Notes: generated by a model from the sequence alone, not told the origin. 44,911 nt of DNA from Hyphomicrobiales bacterium (GCA_021775475.1 JAJFHS010000004.1:1-44911), one strand, 5' to 3'; positions 9,215 to 21,429 are shown, numbered from the stretch's first letter. Numbers and translations are program-made.

Positions 9215-9592
9215 ATGAGCGTAGTTATTCTCGTTATCCACCTGATGATCGCCATAGCCTTGGTGGGATCTGTATTGTTGCAACGTTCTGAAGGCGGTGC
9301 TCTTGGCATCGGCGGCGGTGGCGGTGGCGGTGGATTTATGTCGGGTCGTGGTGCTGCCAATGCGTTGACGCGGACCACAACAATTCTGGCTTTTGCTTTT
9401 TTTGTAACCAGTATCACGTTGACTTTGCTGGCTCGCAACGCTGATGCGCCTTCTTCGATATTTGACGGGGTTGCGCCGACACAACAGTCCGGGGCGCCGG
9501 CAAGCGGCAACCAACCTGCGAGCAACGCCATTCTGCCTAATATCGGCGCACCGAAAGTACCGAGTGGACCGGAAGTTCCAGTATCGCAGTAA
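9215..9592 (+). CDS. secG: Preprotein translocase subunit SecG
   Basis: SecG is the small membrane subunit of the SecYEG protein export channel. The 125-residue product has two transmembrane helices (about 2-22 and 53-73) separated by a cytoplasmic loop with a run of eight glycines (33-40). This is followed by the FMSGRGAANALTR segment typical of SecG. The C-terminal tail (about 80-125) is rich in Pro, Ala and Ser and is longer than in enterobacteria, as usual in alphaproteobacteria. A GAAGGA ribosome binding site lies 11 bases before the ATG. It sits between tpiA and pyrG. Confidence 0.94.
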   Translation: MSVVILVIHLMIAIALVGSVLLQRSEGGALGIGGGGGGGGFMSGRGAANALTRTTTILAFAFFVTSITLTLLARNADAPSSIFDGVAPTQQSGAPASGNQPASNAILPNIGAPKVPSGPEVPVSQ

Positions 9593-9682
9593 AATCGGGC
9601 TTGTTCCACAATAAGGCGGTGGCAAAACAGATATTTCTCGTTGGCCTGATGGCTTACGGGGTATAAGAGTGTACAGGAATAG

Positions 9683-11389
<1,707 letters not shown>

Positions 11390-11392
11390 GCC

Positions 11393-13816
11393 ATGACACT
11401 CGATAGATCAAATGCCCTGAGACGACAGTGGCATTCAATTGCAACATTGGTGCTTGTTGCATTGATGGTTGTTGTGACCGCTTTACCGATCATGGCCAAT
11501 GAAGATCAGGTTTCGCGCAAACTGGAATCATGGCGACCGCAACTTACCAAGCTGGAAAGCGCTCTTAAACAACCTGATCTCAGTGATGCCGGACTGGCAA
11601 AGATTAAAACCCAGCTTGAGGCCATCCGAAAGCAGTCCCTGGAATTGAAAAATCAGGTTGTTCCAGCGTTGAAAAATCTGGAACAACAGTATAGTCAACT
11701 CGGTCCCAAACCTGAGAACGGCGGGGAGGGTGCGGAAATTGCTGTTAAACGTAATGCCCTTGATGAACGCCTTGTGTCCTTGCGTGGTCTGGTGAAGCAG
11801 CTGGATGTTTTTTCTGTTCGCACCAGCCAGATTGCCGAAACGACTGCGAACCTGCAACGCACCCGGTTTACCAAGCGTGTGTTGACGTCAAACCGGTCTA
11901 TTCTTAATCCGCGTCTATGGATTGATGGTACTGTTCAATTTGAAGCCTTGTGGCAACGCGTGGCGCGAACAATAAATGTATGGCTCGAATCTGTCAGCAT
12001 AATTCTAGATTGGAAAACCGGCGCTATCCTTGCCGCTGCCGCATTGATAGCCTTGTTTTTCTCGGTTTTTCTACGTCGCAGGCTGGTGCGGTGGCTTGGG
12101 CCAAACCTGGACAACCCCATTCCCAGTCACCTCGAGCGGCAATGGCGTGCAATGCGCGGTCCCCTGGTCAACTGTTTTTCGGCGCTGTTGACGTTTTTCA
12201 TTATTGGACATGCGATAAACCTGGCAGGATTTTTGTCCTTGCGGGTGGAGCGCCTGTACATCGAAATTGTCTATGCGGTCATGGCCTACGTTTTGATCCG
12301 CTCTTTAACCAGCGGAATTCTGGCCCCGGACAAACCACTATGGCGTTTGCCGAATTTAAGTGACAGTGCGGCGCGAACCCTCAAACGCTATATTGATCTG
12401 ATGGGATTGATTTTTGCTCTCGACATGGTTTTTACCTATGTCAGTTCAGCCCTTTTCATGCCGGTTCAATTTACTCAAGCGCAAAGTGCTGTTTCAAGTA
12501 TAGCGCTTGTGGTGGTGGCAACGTTGGCTTTGACCAATATATCGCATGTGAGCCGGGACGGACAAGAAGTCACATTGTTGCCCGGACCCGGGCAATTCTT
12601 ATGGGCGGGAAAAGCCAAAGGTCTGCTGTGGCTTGTCATTCTGGCAACCGGCATTTCGCTGCTTACCGGCCATCTGGCGCTGGGGCTGTTGTTGAGCAAA
12701 CAACTGATTGCAACGTCGGTGCTTGTTGTCATCATTTACATGCTTCACTGTTTGATGGACGAAATTCTCACAACCGGTCTGGTGCCAGGGTGGGTGGTTG
12801 GAAATTTCCTGCGAAAAACACTCAATCTGAGTGATGCCAGTATTGGACGTATTGCCTTGATTGGCGGTACCGTATTTGATTTCATTCTGGTTTTCATCGG
12901 TCTGCCGTTGATCGTTTCCTTGTGGGCGCTAACCTGGGTGGATCTGAACAGCTGGGTGTCGAAAATCTTTTTTGGCTTTCAGATCGGCGGTGTAACAATA
13001 TCTCTGTCGGTTGTGTTCATTGCCGCATCGGCGTTTCTTAGCGTGCTTGTGCTTACGCGCCTGTTGACCAGATGGCTGGATACACGGGTTTTGTCGCGCA
13101 CGCAGATGAACCGTGGTGTCAGGGATTCAATCAAAACCGCGATGGGTTATTCCGGCTTTATTGTGGCTGCGCTGATTGCTGTATCCTTCACCGGACTAGA
13201 TTTTTCAAAAGTCGCCATTGTCGCCGGCGCACTATCTGTCGGTATCGGTTTTGGTTTGCAAAGTGTGGTCAATAATTTTGTCTCCGGGTTGATTTTACTG
13301 GTTGAGCGACCCATCAAGGTGGGTGACTGGATTGTGGTTTCCGGCGGCGAGGGTTACGTTAAAAACATCAAGGTACGTTCAACGGAAATCGAAACCTTTG
13401 ATCGCGCCACCGTTATTGTGCCCAATTCCAGCCTGATCAGTGAACCGGTGCAGAACTGGACACATTCCGATACTATCGGGCGGATCAAAATCCTAGTGGG
13501 GGTTTCTTACGATTCTGATCCCCGGCAAGTGGAGGAAATTCTGGTCAACTGCGCCCGCCAGAATGAAGATGTGCTTGGTGCCCCCGCACCGTGGGTTGTG
13601 TTTTCAGATTTCGGCGCCAGTTCCCTTGATTTCGAACTGCGGGCTTACTTAAGAGATGTGGACCGGGTTGTTCGCGTTTCCAGCAGCCTTCGTTTCGAGA
13701 TGTTTGATGCACTTAAAGCTGCCGGCATTGAAATTCCCTTCCCGCAAAGAGATATCAATATCCGCAATATCACCAAGCTCGAAGATCAACTGCAAAGCAA
13801 AGACCATGTCGAATAA
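11393..13816 (+). CDS. Large MscS-family mechanosensitive channel (DUF3772-type N-terminus)
   Basis: This is a membrane channel predicted to open under membrane tension and release solutes on osmotic downshock. The 807-residue product begins with a signal sequence (hydrophobic 17-34, ANE cleavage region). A periplasmic helical domain of about 130 residues follows, resembling the DUF3772 region of alphaproteobacterial MscS proteins. There are then many transmembrane helices from about 205 to 600. The MscS core starts near 605: the pore helix has GIGFGLQSVVNNFVSG (about 615-630), then ERPIKVGDWI and VIVPNSSLI of the beta domain. The C-terminal alpha/beta domain ends near 790. The 3' end overlaps the next gene by 11 bases, which suggests co-transcription from pyrG onward. 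Confidence 0.9.
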   Translation: MTLDRSNALRRQWHSIATLVLVALMVVVTALPIMANEDQVSRKLESWRPQLTKLESALKQPDLSDAGLAKIKTQLEAIRKQSLELKNQVVPALKNLEQQYSQLGPKPENGGEGAEIAVKRNALDERLVSLRGLVKQLDVFSVRTSQIAETTANLQRTRFTKRVLTSNRSILNPRLWIDGTVQFEALWQRVARTINVWLESVSIILDWKTGAILAAAALIALFFSVFLRRRLVRWLGPNLDNPIPSHLERQWRAMRGPLVNCFSALLTFFIIGHAINLAGFLSLRVERLYIEIVYAVMAYVLIRSLTSGILAPDKPLWRLPNLSDSAARTLKRYIDLMGLIFALDMVFTYVSSALFMPVQFTQAQSAVSSIALVVVATLALTNISHVSRDGQEVTLLPGPGQFLWAGKAKGLLWLVILATGISLLTGHLALGLLLSKQLIATSVLVVIIYMLHCLMDEILTTGLVPGWVVGNFLRKTLNLSDASIGRIALIGGTVFDFILVFIGLPLIVSLWALTWVDLNSWVSKIFFGFQIGGVTISLSVVFIAASAFLSVLVLTRLLTRWLDTRVLSRTQMNRGVRDSIKTAMGYSGFIVAALIAVSFTGLDFSKVAIVAGALSVGIGFGLQSVVNNFVSGLILLVERPIKVGDWIVVSGGEGYVKNIKVRSTEIETFDRATVIVPNSSLISEPVQNWTHSDTIGRIKILVGVSYDSDPRQVEEILVNCARQNEDVLGAPAPWVVFSDFGASSLDFELRAYLRDVDRVVRVSSSLRFEMFDALKAAGIEIPFPQRDINIRNITKLEDQLQSKDHVE

Positions 13817-14687
13817 GGTTCGGGCCTACGATCATCTGGTGTTGTGTGTGGATGAACTTGAACAAGCGCGGGATTTTTATATCCGGGCAGGCTTTACCAT
13901 GACCCCAGTAGCCGTACATCCCTTTGGTACCCATAATTGCCTGGCCCAGCTTCAGGGGAATTTTCTTGAGGTTCTTTCAGTTAATGATCCCTCATTGATC
14001 TCAGATCACGGATTGCGTAAATTTTCCTTTCCAGCCTTTAACCGCGATTTTCTCCGCGCGCATGAAGGTTTTTCCATGGTGGTATTTCAGGGCGAAGATG
14101 CAGCACGTGATGCAGCGGAGTTTGCTGCCAAAGGTCTCAGTGATTATGAACCGTTTGATTTTTCCAGAAAAGCCAGATTACCCGATGGAACAGAAGTGAC
14201 GGTGAGTTTTTCGCTTGCTTTTGTCACTCACGCCAACATGTCAGAAATAGCGTTTTTCACCTGTCATCAACATGCGCCCGAGTATTTCTGGAAGCCAGAA
14301 TACCAGTCTCATGAAAACACCGCCCGGACCATAGTCGACACCATAATGGTGGCCGATGATCCGTTGCAATATGCTGGGTTTTTCTCCAAGCTGCTCAATT
14401 CAACCGGTAAGATCAATGACCAGGATGCACTTGTTTTTGCAACCAATAGTGGTCTTTTCAGCCTGTTGACGCAAGATCAATGGCGGCAACGTTTTACCGG
14501 TGAGTTACCCCCTGATCATAACCAAGGCCCGCGTATGGCCGGATATACAATTGCCGTCGATAGTCTTGAAAAAGCAACGCACTGCCTGAGAAAAAATGAT
14601 ATTGCCTTTACCACATCACAGTCGGGCGTATTTATCTCTGCCAAAACGGCGCACGGGTGTGTTATTGAGTTTGTCGAATCCACCTGA
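13806..14687 (+). CDS. Glyoxalase/VOC-fold protein (Glyoxalase_3-like)
   Basis: The 293-residue protein starts with a VOC-type beta-alpha-beta motif: YDHLVLCVDELEQARDFY (8-25) with a metal-ligand-like His10, followed by GTHNCLAQL and NFLEVLSV (Glu at the second ligand position). It fits the Glyoxalase_3-like group (PF13468), which contains many proteins of unknown substrate. I choose the ATG at 13806, which overlaps mscS by 11 bases; the frame is open upstream, but that part shadows mscS. A second VOC-like half follows (about 165-293, with TIVDTIMVADDPLQYAGFF and CVIEFVEST). The neighbour downstream is kdsA. The substrate is unknown; a detoxification or isomerase role is possible but not shown. 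Confidence 0.78.
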   Translation: MSNKVRAYDHLVLCVDELEQARDFYIRAGFTMTPVAVHPFGTHNCLAQLQGNFLEVLSVNDPSLISDHGLRKFSFPAFNRDFLRAHEGFSMVVFQGEDAARDAAEFAAKGLSDYEPFDFSRKARLPDGTEVTVSFSLAFVTHANMSEIAFFTCHQHAPEYFWKPEYQSHENTARTIVDTIMVADDPLQYAGFFSKLLNSTGKINDQDALVFATNSGLFSLLTQDQWRQRFTGELPPDHNQGPRMAGYTIAVDSLEKATHCLRKNDIAFTTSQSGVFISAKTAHGCVIEFVEST

Positions 14688-14712
14688 ATAGATTTCACAG
14701 GAAAAAACCAAG

Positions 14713-15540
14713 ATGCCTAACGCTGTAGTAACTGTCGGCTCCACTAAATTTGGCAATGATTTACCACTAACGCTGATCGCCGGTCCGTGCCAGATGGAAA
14801 GCCGTGATCACGCTCTGGAAATGGCCAGTGCACTGAAAGAAATCACCCAGCGCCTCAACATTGGCCTGGTCTATAAATCCTCCTTCGACAAGGCCAACCG
14901 GACCAGCACATCAAGCAAGCGTGGATTGGGGCTTGAGACCTCTCTGCCCATCTTCGCTGAAATTCGTGAAAGCCTTGGGCTGCCTGTTGTGACCGATGTG
15001 CACGAGATAAGCCAGTGCGCAGTGGTGGCGGAAGTTGTCGATATTTTACAAATTCCGGCATTCCTGTGCCGTCAGACCGACCTGTTGGTGGCAGCGGCCA
15101 AAACCGGCAAAACAGTCAATGTTAAAAAAGGCCAGTTTCTGGCACCGTGGGACATGAAAAATGTCATTAGCAAAATCACCGAAGCGGGTAATTCAAATGT
15201 TCTGGTGACAGAACGCGGCACTTCTTTTGGCTATAACACGCTTGTTTCAGATATGCGCGCATTGCCGATTATGGCGGAATTTGGTGCCCCGGTTATTTTC
15301 GATGCCACGCATTCAGTGCAACAACCCGGCGGACAGGGTACCACAAGCGGTGGTGAGCGTAAATTTGTGCCCGTTTTGGCGCGTGCGGCAGTGGCGGTAG
15401 GTATTGCCGGTGTGTTTATCGAAACCCACCAGGATCCGGACAAAGCACCTTCAGACGGGCCCAACATGGTGCCGCTTAATCGGATTGAAGCGCTGATCAA
15501 AAACCTGATGGCGTTTGATGCTGTGGCAAAAACAGAATAA
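14713..15540 (+). CDS. kdsA: 3-deoxy-8-phosphooctulonate synthase KdsA
   Basis: KdsA condenses PEP with arabinose 5-phosphate to Kdo-8-phosphate for the lipopolysaccharide inner core, which shows a Gram-negative cell with Kdo-containing LPS. The 275-residue TIM barrel has AGPCQMES (23-30), [12 protein letters not shown] (54-65), [18 protein letters not shown] and [16 protein letters not shown]. The residue in AGPC is Cys, where metal-independent enzymes such as E. coli KdsA have Asn; together with the His, Glu and Asp of the later motifs this predicts the metal-dependent class. It follows the VOC gene by 25 bases and lies 13 bases before the cupin gene. kdsB is not seen here. Confidence 0.97.
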   Translation: MPNAVVTVGSTKFGNDLPLTLIAGPCQMESRDHALEMASALKEITQRLNIGLVYKSSFDKANRTSTSSKRGLGLETSLPIFAEIRESLGLPVVTDVHEISQCAVVAEVVDILQIPAFLCRQTDLLVAAAKTGKTVNVKKGQFLAPWDMKNVISKITEAGNSNVLVTERGTSFGYNTLVSDMRALPIMAEFGAPVIFDATHSVQQPGGQGTTSGGERKFVPVLARAAVAVGIAGVFIETHQDPDKAPSDGPNMVPLNRIEALIKNLMAFDAVAKTE

Positions 15541-15553
15541 TCGCAGGCTTAAA

Positions 15554-16126
15554 ATGCATTTTCTCCTTTCCTCCATAATGGAAATATTCAGCACCACAGG
15601 GAATTCTGCAGCGCAACGTGTGGCTGAAAAAATTAAAGACGTACCCGATCATGGCTTTACCGAGAAGTTTGCTCCGGTGCCAGTGTTGAAGCATTTGAGT
15701 ATGACGTTGTTTTTGCCCGGCGCCCATGCCTTTACCGCCGACATTAATGCTGTAGCTGAACATCTGCCGTGGGGGAAGCTTGCAGCCCACCCGCCAGCCG
15801 GTGTCACAGCATCAGGGCGCACCTTTTGCCAGATTGTTGGACCAGAAGGACTTATCAAAGACGATAGCTTCAGAATGGGTGTTTATTTTCAGGCTCCTGA
15901 TGTTATGTATCCATCGCACTGGCACAATGCCGAAGAAGTTTATTTTGTGCTCAGTGGCACAGCTTTATGGCAAAAGGACAAGGCGCGCTTTGCTACACAA
16001 AGCCCACAAAGCCTGATTCATCACAAACCTAACCAACCTCATGCCACGCACACGCAAAAAGAGCCATTGCTGGCGCTATGGGCATGGGTCGGCGATATTG
16101 GTTTTGAAAGTTACGGGATTGAGTAA
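15554..16126 (+). CDS. Cupin of the dimethylsulfoniopropionate (DMSP) lyase family
   Basis: The 190-residue protein ends in a single cupin domain. From the chosen ATG (15554) the candidate metal ligands are His124, Glu128, Tyr130 and His163, within SHWHNAEEVYFVLSG (121-135) and NQPHATHT (160-167). This H-x3-E-x-Y ... H spacing closely matches what I recall of the DMSP lyase DddQ (His, Glu, Tyr, His). The upstream part also fits the DMSP_lyase family (PF16867), with IVGPEGLIKDDSFRMGVYFQAP before the cupin. DMSP lyases cleave the marine osmolyte DMSP to dimethylsulfide and acrylate, but many family members are untested. There is no strong ribosome binding site; the frame can be extended upstream to 15515 into kdsA. 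It is convergent with queF, with 16 bases between stops. No dmd, prp, acu or BCCT transporter genes lie nearby. Confidence 0.72.
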   Translation: MHFLLSSIMEIFSTTGNSAAQRVAEKIKDVPDHGFTEKFAPVPVLKHLSMTLFLPGAHAFTADINAVAEHLPWGKLAAHPPAGVTASGRTFCQIVGPEGLIKDDSFRMGVYFQAPDVMYPSHWHNAEEVYFVLSGTALWQKDKARFATQSPQSLIHHKPNQPHATHTQKEPLLALWAWVGDIGFESYGIE

Positions 16127-16142
16127 TGCGGCAACGGTGTTG

Positions 16143-16604
16143 TCAGCCGCGTCCGCGATAGGGCTCAACACCTTGTGGAGCCAGCCATACACCTTCAGGT
16201 ACGTTGCCGGTTTGCCAGAAAATGTCTATGGGCATGCCGCCGCGCGGATACCAGTAGCCACCTATTCTGAGCCATTGAGGATCTAGCAATTCAATCAGGC
16301 GTTTGGCGATGGCGATGGTGCAATCTTCGTGGAAGGCGCCGTGGTTGCGGTACGATGCGAGATAAAGCTTGAGGGATTTGGATTCGACAATCCATTTTCC
16401 CGGTACATAGTCGATGACGATATGAGCAAAATCCGGCTGGCCGGTTACCGGACACAGTGAGGTGAATTCCGGGCAGGTGAACCGCACCACATAAGCTGTA
16501 TCTTCATGCGGGTTGGCGACACGCTCCAGGGTGGCTTGCTCCGGTGACGCGGGCAGGGGGGAGTTTTGGCCCAATTGTTCTAAATCTGAAGGCGTTTTTG
16601 CCAT
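16143..16604 (-). CDS. queF: NADPH-dependent 7-cyano-7-deazaguanine reductase QueF
   Basis: QueF reduces preQ0 to preQ1, the only known nitrile-to-amine enzyme reaction in primary metabolism, for tRNA queuosine. The 153-residue product is the short unimodular type. It shows the nucleophile Cys51 in [13 protein letters not shown] with Asp58, the QueF motif ESKSLKLYL (74-82, NADPH binding) and FHED (91-94) with the substrate-binding Glu. A GAGGG ribosome binding site overlaps the queD stop region, and the gap to queD is 10 bases. It is the last gene of queC-queE-queD-queF. Confidence 0.96.
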   Translation of the reverse strand: MAKTPSDLEQLGQNSPLPASPEQATLERVANPHEDTAYVVRFTCPEFTSLCPVTGQPDFAHIVIDYVPGKWIVESKSLKLYLASYRNHGAFHEDCTIAIAKRLIELLDPQWLRIGGYWYPRGGMPIDIFWQTGNVPEGVWLAPQGVEPYRGRG

Positions 16605-16614
16605 GGTCTTTCCC

Positions 16615-16980
16615 TCAGCTTTCCGGGCCGGAATAGATACAGCCTTCGCGGCAGGTCGGGCGTTTGACTTCTATTTGCGCCAGACCTTTGAGATCCGGTG
16701 CAAGCTTTTGCCATATCCACAAGGTGATGTTTTCCAGGGTTGGGTGTTCAAGACCGGAAACTTCATTGAGGAAATGGTGGTCTAGTTGCTGACGCACGTC
16801 TTCAATTCTGTCTTCCAGTTCAGCAAAATGCATAATCAGCCCGCTGTCGGCAGCAGGTGTTCCGTCAATTGCCACCTCCACTTCAAACGAATGACCATGG
16901 ATGCGTGAATTGGGATGACCCTTAGCTGCTGTGGGCAGGAAATGGGCTGCCTCGAAATTGAATTTTTTATAGATACGCAT
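16615..16980 (-). CDS. queD: 6-carboxytetrahydropterin synthase-like QueD
   Basis: QueD turns dihydroneopterin triphosphate into 6-carboxytetrahydropterin for queuosine synthesis. The 121-residue protein aligns end to end with E. coli QueD. The zinc ligands His13, His28 and His30 (IHGHSF) are present, as are the LDHHFLN motif (66-72) and [10 protein letters not shown] (109-118). However, the position of the catalytic Cys of E. coli QueD (in its HKCGRLHGH) is Asn24 here (HPNSRIHGH). The activity may therefore use another residue or be altered. The gene lies between queE and queF in a complete que operon, which favours a working pathway step. Confidence 0.9.
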   Translation of the reverse strand: MRIYKKFNFEAAHFLPTAAKGHPNSRIHGHSFEVEVAIDGTPAADSGLIMHFAELEDRIEDVRQQLDHHFLNEVSGLEHPTLENITLWIWQKLAPDLKGLAQIEVKRPTCREGCIYSGPES

Positions 16981-17036
16981 GAGCCAAGTCTTTAAGGGAT
17001 GTTCGACCTCAATGCCAAGAGAAATCTGTTACAATC

Positions 17037-17669
17037 TTAAGGAATTCCGATAATTTTGTGGGTTTGCAGGCTCAGACGCCAGTGCGGGTGCTCAAGACAA
17101 TATTGCGTGGCGGCTTTGACATTGGCTGCCTGATGCTCATTGTCCATTGGTTGTAACATGAGGTTTTTGAACGCCAGCTGGTTAAACTGCTCTGGATTAG
17201 AGCCTGTTTGAGGATAGACCAACTTCAACTCACTGCCGGATTTTTGCACAAGGTCACTGCCCGCTTTGGGACTGACACAAATCCAGTCAATAGCAGCGGG
17301 GACGGCGATTGTGCCGTTGGTTTCAATCGCGATTTCGAAATCGTGGTCATGAAGTGCATCAATTATGGCAGCATCAACCTGAAGCATCGGTTCGCCGCCG
17401 GTAAGAACGGTCAGTTTCTTGCCGCCGCCGTTTTCAGGCCAGCAATCAGCAATGGTCTGGCTAAGCTTTTCGGCAGTGGCAAATTTCCCGCCGCCCGAGC
17501 CATTGGTGCCAACAAAATCAGTATCGCAAAATGAGCATATGGCATTTTGGCGATCCTGTTCGCGGCCGGTCCACAGGTTGCAACCACTAAAGCGGCAAAA
17601 AACAGCAGGCCTGCCGGCGTTTATGCCTTCGCCCTGAAGAGTGTAAAAAATTTCCTTGACCGAATACAT
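17037..17669 (-). CDS. queE: 7-carboxy-7-deazaguanine synthase QueE (radical SAM)
   Basis: QueE is a radical SAM enzyme that contracts the ring of 6-carboxytetrahydropterin to 7-carboxy-7-deazaguanine. I choose the ATG at 17669 (210 residues, MYSVKEIFYTLQGEG); the frame is open upstream inside queC. The iron-sulfur ligands are Cys30, Cys45 and Cys48, a C-x14-C-x2-C pattern instead of the usual C-x3-C-x2-C, as in the expanded cluster loop of some proteobacterial QueE proteins. SAM-binding GGEP is at 91-94 and ETNGT at 116-120. The start is 4 bases after the queC stop. Confidence 0.95.
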   Translation of the reverse strand: MYSVKEIFYTLQGEGINAGRPAVFCRFSGCNLWTGREQDRQNAICSFCDTDFVGTNGSGGGKFATAEKLSQTIADCWPENGGGKKLTVLTGGEPMLQVDAAIIDALHDHDFEIAIETNGTIAVPAAIDWICVSPKAGSDLVQKSGSELKLVYPQTGSNPEQFNQLAFKNLMLQPMDNEHQAANVKAATQYCLEHPHWRLSLQTHKIIGIP

Positions 17670-17673
17670 AATT

Positions 17674-18402
17674 TTACGCCTCACGCCATTTTCGATAGCC
17701 ATTGGCACGAAGTTGACAGGCCGGGCACTCAGCGCAGCCATAGCCCCAGTCATGACGCAAGTTGCGCTCGCCCAGATAACATGTGTGCGTATCTTCGATG
17801 ATAAGGTCTACCAGTCTGGAGCCACCAAGCTCGTGCGCCAGGCCCCAGGTTTGGGATTTGTCCAGCCACATCAGTGGTGTTTCAATAGTGTAGTTTTCGT
17901 CAATCCCCAGTGACAATGTTTCACTCAGAGATTTCAGCGTTTTATCCCGGCAATCGGGATAACCGGAAAAATCGGTTTCGCACATACCGCCCACCAGGTT
18001 AAAAATATCCCGGCGATAGCCCAGGGCTGCTGCATAGGTGAAGAACAACAGGTTGCGGCCGGGAACAAAGGTATTGGGCAGTCCTGTTTCTTCAAAGCGG
18101 ATTTCAACATCCTGGGTCATGGCGGTTTCAGTTATGGCACCAAGAGTTTGCATGTTGAGCATGTGATCGCGGCCGAGGCGGCCCTGCCATTGGGGGAAAT
18201 CTGCAGCGATTGCGGTGCGAATGGGGGTGCGAACTTGCAGTTCCACATCGTGGCGCTGGCCATAGTTAAACCCGATTGTTTCAACATAACCATAGTTTGA
18301 AAGCGCCCAGGCGAGGCATACAGTGGAATCCTGACCACCGGAAAACAGCACTAATGCCCGCGTTTTGGCGTTATCTTGTGGTGAAGTCATTAGGATGGCC
18401 AT
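17674..18402 (-). CDS. queC: 7-cyano-7-deazaguanine synthase QueC
   Basis: QueC converts 7-carboxy-7-deazaguanine to preQ0 with ATP and ammonia. The 242-residue protein has the PP-loop SGGQDS (21-26), [18 protein letters not shown] and, near the C-terminus, the zinc-binding cysteines in TCYLGERN and [11 protein letters not shown]. It is the first gene of the minus-strand que operon and divergent from eno. AAGGT lies 4 bases before the chosen ATG at 18402; a second ATG four codons further is also possible. Confidence 0.96.
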   Translation of the reverse strand: MAILMTSPQDNAKTRALVLFSGGQDSTVCLAWALSNYGYVETIGFNYGQRHDVELQVRTPIRTAIAADFPQWQGRLGRDHMLNMQTLGAITETAMTQDVEIRFEETGLPNTFVPGRNLLFFTYAAALGYRRDIFNLVGGMCETDFSGYPDCRDKTLKSLSETLSLGIDENYTIETPLMWLDKSQTWGLAHELGGSRLVDLIIEDTHTCYLGERNLRHDWGYGCAECPACQLRANGYRKWREA

Positions 18403-19753
<1,351 letters not shown>

Positions 19754-19845
19754 AAAATTGCGTGACCGGCACGGCTGGCATTTAAGCTTTCTTAGCAAAG
19801 TTCATCTAGGCTCGTGTTCTATCAAAAAATAGCGGGTTTTTTCAG

Positions 19846-20172
19846 GTGCATATCGTTACTTCAACAATTCCCTGGCGGCGTATTGGTTTTGCGGCGTTGA
19901 ATGTCTGCCTTATGGCTTATTTCGGCTATAATGTGATTATCGGGGATCGTGGCCTGTTGTCCAAATGGCGACTGGCTGATGAAGTGGCCCAACTTGAGCA
20001 AAAATTCGACGGCCTCAAACAGCGCCGGGCACAAATTGAACAAAAAGTTTCACTGGTGCGCCCTGAAAGCCTTGATCCTGATATGTTGGATGAACGCGCG
20101 CGTATAATTTTGAACATGGCCCATCCAAATGATATCACCATATTGCGCCCGTCCAGGCTGACTTCTGACTGA
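19846..20172 (+). CDS. ftsB: FtsB/DivIC-type septum formation protein
   Basis: This small bitopic division protein is predicted to join FtsL and FtsQ at the septum. The 108-residue product starts at a GTG (19846), has one transmembrane helix (about 12-30) and then a coiled coil (about 40-72, with LEQKFDGLKQRRAQIEQ). The C-terminal part ends in LDERARIILNMAHPNDITI, the typical DivIC/FtsB tail. The place between eno and pdhA is conserved in alphaproteobacteria. No strong ribosome binding site is seen before the GTG, so expression may be low. Confidence 0.88.
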   Translation: MHIVTSTIPWRRIGFAALNVCLMAYFGYNVIIGDRGLLSKWRLADEVAQLEQKFDGLKQRRAQIEQKVSLVRPESLDPDMLDERARIILNMAHPNDITILRPSRLTSD

Positions 20173-20364
20173 GTTTGTAATATTTTTAATTAACTGAAAC
20201 TCGGTTAATACATATTTGTCTCAATTCTTTCAATGTGTTACCATGGTTTGCCTTGCGCTATATGTGGTAGCTTTATGGGTTGAATTGAGATAGGCTGGGA
20301 TCACGGTTCTACATGCACCTTAAATGTATTGGAATCGAAGTTGGTTTTTCCAGGGGGTCTTTTC
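20173..20364 (+). promoter_or_regulatory. Intergenic region upstream of pdhA
   Basis: This 192-base gap probably carries the pdh promoter. It contains an inverted repeat ATTAAC-N9-GTTAAT shortly after the ftsB stop and the -10-like CTATAT near 20258. No strong terminator for ftsB is visible. The pdhA ribosome binding site is the G-run at 20353-20357. Confidence 0.35.
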
Positions 20365-21429
20365 ATGGCAACAAGCCGTAAAGCATCTGCGACAAAGTCC
20401 AGATCATCGACAAAATCAAAAGTGGCGACAAAAAAGTCGAAGGCCAGGACAACAAATATTTTCACACCCGAGCAAGACATCGATGCCTATCGCGAGATGC
20501 TGATGATCCGGCGCTTTGAAGAAAAGGCCGGTCAGATGTATGGCATGGGTCTGATTGGCGGGTTCTGCCATTTGTACATTGGCCAGGAAGCGGTGGTAAT
20601 CGGCATTTCAATGGCAATCAATGAGGGTGACCAGTTTATCACCTCTTATCGTGACCACGGCCACATGCTGGCCCTGGGCATGGACCCTAAAGGGGTAATG
20701 GCTGAATTGACCGGCAGGCGCGGTGGCTACTCAAAAGGCAAAGGCGGCTCCATGCACATGTTCAGTCGCGAGAAAAATTTCTATGGTGGCCATGGCATTG
20801 TTGCCGCCCAGGTGCCGATTGGCACGGGGTTGGCTTTTTCCAATAAATATCTCGGCAACGGAGCTGTGTCGGTCACCTTCTATGGTGACGGCGCTTCTAA
20901 CCAGGGCCAGATTTACGAAAGCTTCAATATGGCCAAGCTTTGGAGCCTGCCGGTATTGTACGTCGTTGAAAACAATCAGTACGCCATGGGAACCAGTATC
21001 GCCCGGGCGTCTTCCAATATGGACCTGTCGCAACGTGGCGCCAGTTTTGGCATACCGGGCGAAAAGGTTGATGGCATGAATGTATGTGCTGTCAAAGAAG
21101 CCAGCGCGCGAGCACTGGAACATTGCCGCAGTGGCAAGGGGCCGTTTATTCTGGAAATGATGACCTATAGATACCGCGGTCATTCTATGTCGGACCCGGC
21201 GAAATACCGCTCCAAGGAAGAAGTGCAGAAAATGCGCGCGGAGCATGATCCTATCGAGCAGGTAAGAGCGCGGCTGTTGAGTTCGAAAACCAGTTCGGAA
21301 GCCGATTTAAAAGATATCGATAAAAATATCCGCGCCATTGTGGCTGAAGCAGCCGAATTTGCCCAGTCAGATGCGCAACCTGATCCATCCGAGCTTTATA
21401 CGGATATTCTGATTGAACTAGACGCTTAA
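20365..21429 (+). CDS. pdhA: Pyruvate dehydrogenase E1 component, alpha subunit
   Basis: E1-alpha binds thiamine diphosphate and, with E1-beta, decarboxylates pyruvate in the pyruvate dehydrogenase complex. I choose the ATG at 20365 (354 residues), preceded by GGGGG; an upstream TTG would add 12 residues. The N-terminal 30 residues are Lys/Ser/Thr-rich and likely disordered. Then come [16 protein letters not shown] (45-60), SYRDHGH (94-100), the ThDP motif GDGASNQG (174-181) ending in the metal-binding Asn region, and the loop [15 protein letters not shown]. The heterodimeric E1 type is usual in alphaproteobacteria, unlike the single-chain AceE of enterobacteria. Confidence 0.97.
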   Translation: MATSRKASATKSRSSTKSKVATKKSKARTTNIFTPEQDIDAYREMLMIRRFEEKAGQMYGMGLIGGFCHLYIGQEAVVIGISMAINEGDQFITSYRDHGHMLALGMDPKGVMAELTGRRGGYSKGKGGSMHMFSREKNFYGGHGIVAAQVPIGTGLAFSNKYLGNGAVSVTFYGDGASNQGQIYESFNMAKLWSLPVLYVVENNQYAMGTSIARASSNMDLSQRGASFGIPGEKVDGMNVCAVKEASARALEHCRSGKGPFILEMMTYRYRGHSMSDPAKYRSKEEVQKMRAEHDPIEQVRARLLSSKTSSEADLKDIDKNIRAIVAEAAEFAQSDAQPDPSELYTDILIELDA

